A stretch of DNA of 5,491 bases, taken from contig CAKUSI010000269.1 of assembly GCA_934678955.1 (NCBI GenBank), positions 1-5,491 on the forward strand. The letters are read 5' to 3'. The notes below the pieces were generated by a model. The model was not told the DNA's origin and ran no database searches. It saw only the letters and a program-made list of their open reading frames with translations. A program made the translations under genes and the position numbers. This document shows, in pieces, positions 1 to 5,491 of the stretch; position 1 is the first letter of the stretch, and the number at the start of each line of letters is the position of its first letter. The stretch comes from an uncultured Austwickia sp. (GTDB taxonomy: Bacteria; Actinomycetota; Actinomycetes; Actinomycetales; Dermatophilaceae).

Positions 1-1833
1 CCACTCGGAGTACTGCGCGAACTCGCTGCCCATGAAGAGCAGCTGCTTGCCGGGGAAGCTCCACTGGAACGCGTAGTAGGCGCGCAGGTTGGACAGCTGT
101 TCCCAACGGTCACCGGGCATCTTGCCCAACATGGAACCCTTGCCGTAGACGACCTCGTCGTGGCTGATCGGCAGCACGAAGTTCTCGGAGTACGCGTAGA
201 TCATCGCGAACGTCAGCTCGTTGTGGTGGTACTGCCGATAGACCGGCTGCAGCGAGGCGTAGTGCAGCGAGTCGTGCATCCACCCCATGTTCCACTTCAG
301 GCCGAACCCGAGACCGCCCATGTAGGTCGGCGCGGTCACGCCGCCCCAGCTCGTGGACTCCTCGGCGATCGTCACGACGCCGGGCGTGCGCCGGTAGACC
401 GTCGCGTTGGTCTCCTGGAGGAACTGCACCGCCTCCAGGTTTTCGCGGCCGCCGTACTGGTTCGGGAGCCACTGACCGTCCTCACGGCTGTAATCCAGGT
501 AGAGCATCGAGGCGACCGCGTCGACCCGCAGCCCGTCGATGTGGAACTCCTCCAGCCAGTAGGAAGCGTTCGCGACGAGGAAGTTGCGCACCTGGGGTCG
601 GCCGAAGTCGAAGATGTACGTGCCCCACTCGGTGTGCTCGCCGCGCCGGGGATCCGGGTGCTCGTAGAGCGCCTGACCGTCGAAGCGCCCCAGGCCGAAG
701 CCGTCCTTCGGGAAGTGCGCCGGCACCCAGTCGAGGAACACGCCGATGCCCGCCTGGTGGAGCCGGTCGACCAGGTAGCGGAACTCGTCGGGGCTCCCGA
801 ACCTGGACGTCGGGGCGTAATAGCCGGTGACCTGGTAGCCCCAGCTCGGTCCGTAGGGGTGCTCGGCCACCGGCAGGAACTCCACGTGCGTGAAGCCGAT
901 GTCCTTGACGTAGTTGACGAGGTGCTCGGCGAGGTCGACGTATGACAACCCCAGCCGCCAGCTGCCCAGGTGCACCTCGTAGATGCTCATCGGCCGTTCG
1001 TGCGGCGGCGCCGAGGTCACCCGCTCCGCCATCCACTCGCCGTCGCTCCACTCGTAGTGCGACTCCGTGACGACGGAGGCGGTGGCCGGCGGGCACTCGG
1101 TCGCGCGGGCGAGGGGATCGGCCTTCGTGCGCCGGTAGCCGTCCGCGCCGAGGATCTCGTACTTGTAGGTGCTGTCCTTGCCCACCCCCGGGATGAACAG
1201 CTCCCACACCCCGGTGCTGCCGAGCGCGCGCATCGGGTGGCATGTGCCGTCCCAGGTGTTGAAGTCCCCGACCACGCGGATCGCGCGCGCGTTGGGCGCC
1301 CAGACCGCGAACGACGTGCCGTGCACCTCGCCCATCACGCCGGGGTAGCTGCGCAGGTGGCTGCCGAGCACCTTCCACAACTGCTCGTGGCGGCCCTCGC
1401 CGATCAGGTGCAGGTCGACCTCACCCAGGGTGGGCAGGAAACGGTACGGGTCGTCGATGCGGTGCTCGAACCCGTCCCCGTAGTCGACCAGCAGGCGGTA
1501 GTCGCTCACGTCGGGCATGTCGAGCTGGATCTGCCAGACGCCCTCGAAGTCGTGCTCGAGGGGGTGCACCGACCCGTCGGGCAGCTCGACCTTGACGCTG
1601 GTCGCGCCGGTACGCAGGGTGCGCAGGGTGACCCCGCCGTTCCAGGGATGGGCGCCGAGGACACCGTGCGGGTTGCCGTGGCCGCCGTGCACCAACAGCC
1701 CGAGCTCGTCCCAGCTCGCGGGCCGGATGCGCGGGGTGGGGGCCGGCGCGCTCGCCGTGGCGGAAGGAAGAGTGGTCGGCGACCCGCTCGCGGAGGGGGC
1801 ACCGTCGCCGGGTCGGGAGGAGTCGCTCGTCAT
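1..1833 (-). CDS. glgB: 1,4-alpha-glucan branching enzyme GlgB (3' end outside window)
   Basis: GlgB cuts alpha-1,4-glucan chains and rejoins them as alpha-1,6 branches, acting on the GlgE product in the cytosol. The frame is open from the ATG at 1833 to base 1, giving 611 codons ending in FAQYSEW; from the E. coli enzyme's length about 130-150 residues are missing. Order: a low-complexity Ser/Ala/Pro/Thr leader (about 1-37); a first N-terminal module with [13 protein letters not shown] (52-64); a CBM48 module with [22 protein letters not shown] (175-196); then the GH13 barrel with VHLGSWR (287-293), [25 protein letters not shown] and DWVPAHFP (368-375). The nucleophile D438 is in DGLRVDAV, the acid/base E491 in IAEEST, and D559 in ISHDEVV. 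Their spacings (53 and 68) equal those of E. coli D405, E458 and D526, so each is shifted by 33 residues. The ATG overlaps the mak stop. Confidence 0.98.
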   Translation of the reverse strand, partial: MTSDSSRPGDGAPSASGSPTTLPSATASAPAPTPRIRPASWDELGLLVHGGHGNPHGVLGAHPWNGGVTLRTLRTGATSVKVELPDGSVHPLEHDFEGVWQIQLDMPDVSDYRLLVDYGDGFEHRIDDPYRFLPTLGEVDLHLIGEGRHEQLWKVLGSHLRSYPGVMGEVHGTSFAVWAPNARAIRVVGDFNTWDGTCHPMRALGSTGVWELFIPGVGKDSTYKYEILGADGYRRTKADPLARATECPPATASVVTESHYEWSDGEWMAERVTSAPPHERPMSIYEVHLGSWRLGLSYVDLAEHLVNYVKDIGFTHVEFLPVAEHPYGPSWGYQVTGYYAPTSRFGSPDEFRYLVDRLHQAGIGVFLDWVPAHFPKDGFGLGRFDGQALYEHPDPRRGEHTEWGTYIFDFGRPQVRNFLVANASYWLEEFHIDGLRVDAVASMLYLDYSREDGQWLPNQYGGRENLEAVQFLQETNATVYRRTPGVVTIAEESTSWGGVTAPTYMGGLGFGLKWNMGWMHDSLHYASLQPVYRQYHHNELTFAMIYAYSENFVLPISHDEVVYGKGSMLGKMPGDRWEQLSNLRAYYAFQWSFPGKQLLFMGSEFAQYSEW

Positions 1834-3353
1834 CGGGTCCTCGATTCATGGGGTGTGCACAGGCGGGTGAGCGCGGCCACGGGGATGCCCAGCCAGTCTG
1901 GCCGGTTCCGGGCCTCGTAGACGATCTCGTAGAGGGCCTTGTCCAACTCGAGGGCCGCGAGCAGGGCCGCGGAATCGGCGTCGCCGCGCGGGTCGGGACC
2001 GCGCGAGGCGTAGCCGTCGAGGAATGCCTCGCGGGCCGCGGCCGCCCAGTCGCGGGCCGCGTCGGCGCGTTGCGGGTCGTCGGCAGCGATGCTCCCGGCC
2101 ACGTAATCGAACGAGCGGAGCATCCCGGCGACGTCGCGAAGGGGCAGGTCAGGGTCCGAGCGTTCGGCGAGGGGGCGAAGCGGTTCACCCTCGAAGTCGA
2201 GGAGCACCCAGCCGCGGCCGGGGACGTCGAGCACCTGCCCGAGGTGGTAATCGCCGTGGACGCGTTGGAGCGGCGGCCAGGTCGCCTCCACCGCGGCGGA
2301 GAAGACCTCGTCGATGCGGGGTGTGAGGTCTCTCACCTGGCCGCCGGCACCTGTGGCGGCGTCCGTGGCGACATCCGTGGCGGCGGCCATGGCGACATCC
2401 GTGGTGGCGAGCAGGGCGACATCCGTGGTGGCGAGCAGAGCCGCGTCGCGGCGCTGTTGCCAGGACCGCAGCTGTGCCTCGCGGGAGGCCGCGTCGACCG
2501 GGCGCGTGGGGAAGGCGTCGGCCAGCGCGGCATGCACCGCCGCGGTGGCGGCCCCGAGCTCGCGGGCGCGCTCGGTGAAGTCGCGGCCCTGAGCGGCGGC
2601 GTCGCAGGCGACCCGCCACGCGTCCGAGGTCCCCGGCAGGAAATCGGCGGCGACGGCCAGGTGGCCCGCGCACGCCTCGCCGGAGCCGGGGTCGTCCCAC
2701 TCGCCGGTGAGCGAGCCGAACGGCGCGGGCACCAGGTCGCAGCCGGCTTCCGCGAGTCCGGCTGTCAGCACCACCTCGGGGTTCTCGCCGTCCGCCAGGA
2801 CGCGGAAGATCTTCACGATCAAAGGGCCGCCCACGCGTTCCACGATGACCGAGGTATTCGACTGTTCACCCGTGAGGACTCGGGATCCGGTCACCTCGAT
2901 CGCCGCGGGGGTGCCCTGCGGGTGGCCGATCGCCGGCTCGTCGCGCCCGTCGGCGCAGTGTCCGGGCTCCGAGGGGCCGCCGCCGCAGATGAGACCCAGC
3001 AGGGCGGCGACGTAGGTGGGGTCGTGCGGGGCGTCGTAGACATACCGCGTCCCGAGGACCGAGTGCTCGCACGTGCCGACCAGCGCGTGCTCGGCGCCGG
3101 GCAGCGGGCCGGCCCGGTAGGTGAGCGGCACCTGGTAGACGACGGGGGGCGCGGCGTGCTCGTCGGCGACGATCAAGGTCTCCATGCCGACCTCGCCGGC
3201 CGGATCCTCGAAGCGGTAGCCGCCGACCCGGCGAAGACTCGGCGCGGCCCCCTTCGCGGTGTACCACCGCTGACGCGGCATCCAGGTCGCGAGCAGGTCG
3301 AGCTTGCCGGGGACGATCACGGCGTCGGGGTAGATCTGCGCCACCAGGGTCAC
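1830..3353 (-). CDS. mak: Maltokinase Mak (Pep2)
   Basis: Mak phosphorylates maltose with ATP to maltose 1-phosphate, the donor for GlgE. In mycobacteria it forms a hetero-octamer with TreS. The protein is 507 residues, longer than the roughly 455 of mycobacterial Mak. The N-terminal cap domain contains [12 protein letters not shown] at 24-35. The ATP-binding lobe contains [14 protein letters not shown] at 161-174, with a likely ATP-contacting lysine K181 in LIVKIFR. The aminoglycoside-phosphotransferase-like lobe has the catalytic loop [11 protein letters not shown] with D368, and the metal-binding DFEGEP starting at D386, followed by [14 protein letters not shown]. The C-terminal [17 protein letters not shown] also matches the family. 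Most of the extra length is an Ala/Thr-rich stretch at about 303-337, built on a tandem repeat just before the catalytic lobe. Start: GTG overlapping the treS TGA by 4 bases, with a weak Shine-Dalgarno; the N-terminal length fits the family. The stop overlaps the glgB ATG. Confidence 0.97.
   Translation of the reverse strand: MTLVAQIYPDAVIVPGKLDLLATWMPRQRWYTAKGAAPSLRRVGGYRFEDPAGEVGMETLIVADEHAAPPVVYQVPLTYRAGPLPGAEHALVGTCEHSVLGTRYVYDAPHDPTYVAALLGLICGGGPSEPGHCADGRDEPAIGHPQGTPAAIEVTGSRVLTGEQSNTSVIVERVGGPLIVKIFRVLADGENPEVVLTAGLAEAGCDLVPAPFGSLTGEWDDPGSGEACAGHLAVAADFLPGTSDAWRVACDAAAQGRDFTERARELGAATAAVHAALADAFPTRPVDAASREAQLRSWQQRRDAALLATTDVALLATTDVAMAAATDVATDAATGAGGQVRDLTPRIDEVFSAAVEATWPPLQRVHGDYHLGQVLDVPGRGWVLLDFEGEPLRPLAERSDPDLPLRDVAGMLRSFDYVAGSIAADDPQRADAARDWAAAAREAFLDGYASRGPDPRGDADSAALLAALELDKALYEIVYEARNRPDWLGIPVAALTRLCTPHESRTR
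1839..1842 (-). promoter_or_regulatory. Ribosome binding site for glgB
   Basis: GAGG on the minus strand lies five bases before the ATG at 1833-1831, within the last codons of mak. The motif is short but well placed. It supports the ATG in the 4-base ATGA overlap as the start of glgB, in preference to an internal codon further into the low-complexity N-terminus. Confidence 0.6.
2367..2438 (-). repeat. Three-copy 24-bp in-frame tandem repeat within mak
   Basis: Read on the plus strand, units 2391-2414 and 2415-2438 are identical over all 24 bases (GGCGACATCCGT followed by GGTGGCGAGCAG). Unit 2367-2390 differs at 4 of 24 positions. A diverged half-unit, GGCGGCGTCCGT, lies at 2355-2366. On the coding strand they encode [16 protein letters not shown] and MAAATDVA, Mak residues 306-329, trailing into TDAATGAG. 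The unit is a multiple of three, so gain or loss of copies keeps the frame. Perfect identity at wobble positions suggests a recent duplication. Confidence 0.93.
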
Positions 3354-5113
3354 GGCACCTTTCGTGTCGGGGGATCCTCCGGTGGGGTCGTACCCATCCC
3401 GTCATCCTCGGAATCCTCGACGAGCAGAAGCCAGAAGAAGTCCCGGGAGCCGAGCGTGGCCCGGTAGGTCCCGTCGGCGCCGACTCGCCCGAACCCGGAG
3501 CCTCCGAAGAGGTCCTGCACGGCCGCCCCGGCATACCGCTGCGGCAGGACGATCGTGCCGCCCTGCGGCCGGGAGGACAGGTTGTGCAGGCACAGCACCA
3601 CCTCAGGGGCGCTCCGGTCGGCCTCCAGGTCGGCCTCGAGCCGCCGCGTGAAGGCGAGGATCGCGTCGTTGTCGACCTCGCGCAGCTGGAAGTCCCCGAG
3701 CCCGAAGACCGGGTGCGCCGAGCGCACCTGCAACATCGCGCGCACCCAGTGCAGCAGTGAGCTGGAGGAGGCGCGCTGGGCCTCCACGTTGACGTTGTTG
3801 TGGTGGTAGACCAGCGACTGGATGACGGGCAGGTAGAGCTTGCCCGGGTCGGCGCTGGAGAACCCCGCGTTGCGGTCGGGGGTCCACTGCATCGGCGTAC
3901 GGACCGCGTCGCGGTCGTTGAGCCAGATGTTGTCGCCCATGCCGATCTCGTCGCCGTAATAGAGGCACGGGCTGCCGGGCAGGCTCAACAGCAGGGCGTT
4001 GATCAGCTCGATCTCCGCGCGCGAGTTGTCCAGCAGGGACGCCAGCCGACGCCGGATGCCGATGTTCGCCCGCATCCGGGGGTCGGGGGCATACCAGGAA
4101 TACATGGCCGTGCGCTCTTCCGGGCTGACCATCTCCAGCGTCAGCTCGTCGTGGTTGCGCAGGAACGTGCCCCACTGGGCGCCGTCCGGGATCTCCGGAG
4201 TGTCGTTGAGCACGTCGATGATCGGGGTCGCCTTCTCGGTGCGCAGCGCCGCGTAGAGGCGCGGCATGACCGGGAAGTGGAAGCACATGTGGCACTCGGG
4301 CGCGTCCGGCGTCCCGAAGTAGTCGACGACCTCGTGCGGCATCTGGTTGGCCTCGGCGAGGAGGATCCGCCCCGGGTACTCCTCCTCGACGAACGCGCGC
4401 AGCCGGGAGAGGAAGGCGTGCGTCTTGGGATGGTTCTCCCCGTTGTGGCCCTCCTCCTCGAAGAGGTAGGGCACGGCGTCGAGGCGGAAGCCGTCGATGC
4501 CCAGGTCCATCCAGAACCGCACCACGTCGAACATGGCCTCGCCGACGGCGGGGTTCTCGAAGTTGAGGTCCGGCTGGTGGGAGAAGAACCGGTGCCAGTA
4601 GAACTGCCGCCGGACGGGGTCGAAGGTCCAGTTGCTGACCTCGGTGTCGACGAAGATGATCCGGGCCTCGGCGTACTTCGTGTCGTCGTCGCTCCACACG
4701 TAGAAATCGCCGTATGGGCCCTCGGGGTCGGCGCGCGAGGCCTGGAACCACGGATGCTGGTCCGAGGTGTGGTTCATGACGAGGTCGGTGATGACCCGCA
4801 TGCCGCGCGCGTGCGCCTGGTTCACCAGCTCGGCGAACTCCGGCAGGGTCCCGAACTCCGGGAGCACGGCGGTGAAGTCGCTGATGTCGTACCCGCCGTC
4901 GCGCAGCGGGCTGGCGTAGAACGGCGGGAGCCACAGGCAGTCCACGCCGAGCCACGCGAGGTAGTCCAGCTTCCCGATCAGGCCGCGGAAGTCGCCGGCC
5001 CCGGAGCTCGTCGAGTCCGCGAAGGCGCGTACGAGGACCTCGTAGAACACCGCCGTCTTGAACCACGTCGGGTCCTGGGGTAGCCCCCGAGAGACGGGGT
5101 TCGGACCGACCAC
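3350..5113 (-). CDS. treS: Trehalose synthase (maltose alpha-D-glucosyltransferase) TreS
   Basis: TreS reversibly isomerises trehalose and maltose in the cytosol; in the GlgE pathway it supplies maltose to Mak. The protein is 587 residues, near the usual length for unfused TreS (about 600). It is a GH13 barrel. Residues 17-26 hold the opening [12 protein letters not shown]13 region I is DLVMNH at 110-115; the nucleophile D212 sits in [16 protein letters not shown]; the acid/base E254 in [12 protein letters not shown]; and the third catalytic Asp, D322, in [31 protein letters not shown] follows at about 384-402. The 42-residue gap between D212 and E254 equals the D230/E272 gap I recall for mycobacterial TreS. 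The C-terminal beta domain occupies roughly 470-565, followed by an acidic, proline-rich tail of about 22 residues. Start: GTG with a good GGAGG seven bases upstream, 1 base after the glgE stop. The TGA stop overlaps the mak GTG. There is no kinase fusion, unlike the TreS-Mak fusions of many proteobacteria. Confidence 0.98.
   Translation of the reverse strand: MVGPNPVSRGLPQDPTWFKTAVFYEVLVRAFADSTSSGAGDFRGLIGKLDYLAWLGVDCLWLPPFYASPLRDGGYDISDFTAVLPEFGTLPEFAELVNQAHARGMRVITDLVMNHTSDQHPWFQASRADPEGPYGDFYVWSDDDTKYAEARIIFVDTEVSNWTFDPVRRQFYWHRFFSHQPDLNFENPAVGEAMFDVVRFWMDLGIDGFRLDAVPYLFEEEGHNGENHPKTHAFLSRLRAFVEEEYPGRILLAEANQMPHEVVDYFGTPDAPECHMCFHFPVMPRLYAALRTEKATPIIDVLNDTPEIPDGAQWGTFLRNHDELTLEMVSPEERTAMYSWYAPDPRMRANIGIRRRLASLLDNSRAEIELINALLLSLPGSPCLYYGDEIGMGDNIWLNDRDAVRTPMQWTPDRNAGFSSADPGKLYLPVIQSLVYHHNNVNVEAQRASSSSLLHWVRAMLQVRSAHPVFGLGDFQLREVDNDAILAFTRRLEADLEADRSAPEVVLCLHNLSSRPQGGTIVLPQRYAGAAVQDLFGGSGFGRVGADGTYRATLGSRDFFWLLLVEDSEDDGMGTTPPEDPPTRKVP
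3358..3363 (-). promoter_or_regulatory. Weak ribosome binding site for mak
   Basis: On the minus strand GAAAGG lies four bases before the GTG at 3353-3351, inside the last treS codons. The match to the anti-Shine-Dalgarno is partial and the spacing short. Together with the 4-base GTGA overlap this suggests mak translation depends largely on ribosomes arriving from treS. Confidence 0.45.
3617..3640 (-). repeat. Two-copy 12-bp direct repeat within treS
   Basis: Two adjacent 12-bp units, GTCGGCCTCCAG at 3617-3628 and GTCGGCCTCGAG at 3629-3640 on the plus strand, match at 11 of 12 bases. On the coding strand they read LEADLEAD, TreS residues 492-499, in the C-terminal beta domain just after the strand AILAFTRR. 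They keep the frame and probably lengthen a surface loop. Chance similarity in GC-rich coding DNA is possible. Confidence 0.6.
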
Positions 5114-5114
5114 C

Positions 5115-5491
5115 TCAGAACCTCCGGACGCTGATGATGTGCACCGGCTCGGTGTCCCGACCGAGGCGGACGAACGCGTGCTGTCCCCAGTGCCAGGACG
5201 CGCCGGTGACCAGGTCCTTGGCGACGAAGCCCGAGCCCCAGTCGAGTCCGAGCGCCGGCAGGTCGAAGTGCAGCCAGGTCTCCCGGGTCGCGTGCGGGTC
5301 GAGGTTGGCCGCGACGATGATCGTGTCGTCCTGCCCGCCGATGACGCGCCGCTTGCTGAACACGAGGAAGTTGTCGTCGTCGGCGGAGTGGAACACGATG
5401 TTGCGCAGCCAGTGGAGCGCGGGGTGGGCGGCGCGGATCTCGTTGATCATGCGCAGCCAGTCGGCCATCCACAGCCGGCCGGCGAGCGGGC
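5115..5491 (-). CDS. glgE: Alpha-1,4-glucan:maltose-1-phosphate maltosyltransferase GlgE, C-terminal part (5' end outside window)
   Basis: GlgE is a GH13-family cytosolic enzyme that extends alpha-1,4-glucan chains with maltosyl units from maltose 1-phosphate, releasing phosphate. Only the last 124 codons are here. The frame is open to the right edge, so the Met codon at 5466-5468 is internal and not the start. The visible part is the C-terminal beta-sandwich domain. It begins with the family-typical helix around [16 protein letters not shown], followed by strands containing FLVFSKR and [11 protein letters not shown], then the [12 protein letters not shown] segment and the ending VHIISVRRF. 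These match my memory of mycobacterial GlgE (NEIRRAHPAL, YQWGQSNYVRI, AHIIN). The catalytic barrel lies upstream, outside the window, so activity cannot be judged. The TGA stop is 1 base before the treS GTG, and the last codons carry the treS ribosome binding site. The order glgE-treS-mak-glgB independently supports the call. Confidence 0.95.
   Translation of the reverse strand, partial: PLAGRLWMADWLRMINEIRAAHPALHWLRNIVFHSADDDNFLVFSKRRVIGGQDDTIIVAANLDPHATRETWLHFDLPALGLDWGSGFVAKDLVTGASWHWGQHAFVRLGRDTEPVHIISVRRF
5121..5125 (-). promoter_or_regulatory. Ribosome binding site for treS
   Basis: GGAGG on the minus strand lies inside the last codons of glgE, with 7 bases between it and the GTG at 5113-5111. 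It is the strongest Shine-Dalgarno match of the three gene junctions and decides the GTG start of treS. The glgE TGA (5117-5115) falls within the spacer, so ribosomes terminating on glgE are placed to reinitiate. Confidence 0.75.

Noticed and set aside
482..1378. Minus-strand open frame of 298 codons overlapping glgB in another frame
   Set aside because: Very Arg/Gly/Pro/Ala-rich out-of-frame reading of glgB; the true GlgB frame is continuous from 1833 to 1.
1..1833. Possible broken or frameshifted glgB, since no complete open frame ends in the window
   Set aside because: Manual translation from ATG 1833 gives 611 uninterrupted codons with all GlgB motifs in order and E. coli-like spacing; it is simply cut by the window edge.
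970..1920. Plus-strand open frames opposite glgB (970-1920 and 160-945)
   Set aside because: Both are antisense to glgB, which is conserved throughout and has all catalytic motifs; the plus-strand products look like compositional noise.
2355..2438. CRISPR-like array
   Set aside because: The units are directly adjacent without spacers, in frame, and inside the mak coding sequence.
1848..3467. Plus-strand open frame of 539 codons opposite mak
   Set aside because: It lies antisense to a fully recognisable maltokinase, has an Arg/Gly/Val/Ala/His-heavy composition without any recognisable motif, and is what high third-position GC produces opposite a real gene. The GDIRGG repeats in it are only the mak repeat read in another frame.
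3800..5083. Plus-strand open frame of 427 codons opposite treS
   Set aside because: Antisense shadow of treS with low-complexity Val/Arg/Glu/Gly composition and no domain signature.
5466..5468. Start of a separate small protein at the Met codon before [11 protein letters not shown]
   Set aside because: The frame stays open upstream to the window edge and the sequence is the conserved C-terminal domain of GlgE, so this is an internal Met.

Overview
This GC-rich window (codon third positions are almost all G or C) carries four genes, all on the minus strand, with essentially no non-coding DNA between them. In transcription order (right to left) they are the 3' end of glgE, a complete treS, a complete mak (also called pep2), and the first 611 codons of glgB, which runs off the left edge. 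The base composition, the GTG starts, the gene set and the protein sequences all point to an actinobacterium. I cannot name the genus with confidence.

The genes encode the GlgE route from trehalose to branched alpha-glucan. TreS converts trehalose to maltose. Mak phosphorylates maltose with ATP to maltose 1-phosphate. GlgE transfers maltosyl units from maltose 1-phosphate onto a growing alpha-1,4-glucan. GlgB adds alpha-1,6 branches. This is a known actinobacterial pathway and gene arrangement, not a new system. The catalytic residues of TreS, Mak and GlgB are all visible and intact. The catalytic domain of GlgE lies outside the window.

Layout: 5491-5115 is the GlgE C-terminal domain; 5113-3350 is treS; 3353-1830 is mak; 1833-1 is glgB. 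The glgE stop and treS start are separated by 1 base. treS/mak and mak/glgB each overlap by 4 bases (GTGA and ATGA). The genes therefore look co-transcribed and translationally coupled. There is no room for an internal intergenic promoter or terminator, and the operon promoter must lie to the right of the window. No RNA gene, mobile element or CRISPR array was seen.

The most unusual feature is a 24-bp in-frame tandem repeat inside mak (2367-2438). Two units are identical and a third is diverged. They encode three copies of an 8-residue Ala/Thr-rich motif and lengthen the segment just before the kinase's catalytic loop. Smaller oddities are a 12-bp direct repeat in treS, a low-complexity N-terminal extension on GlgB, and an acidic/proline-rich tail on TreS.
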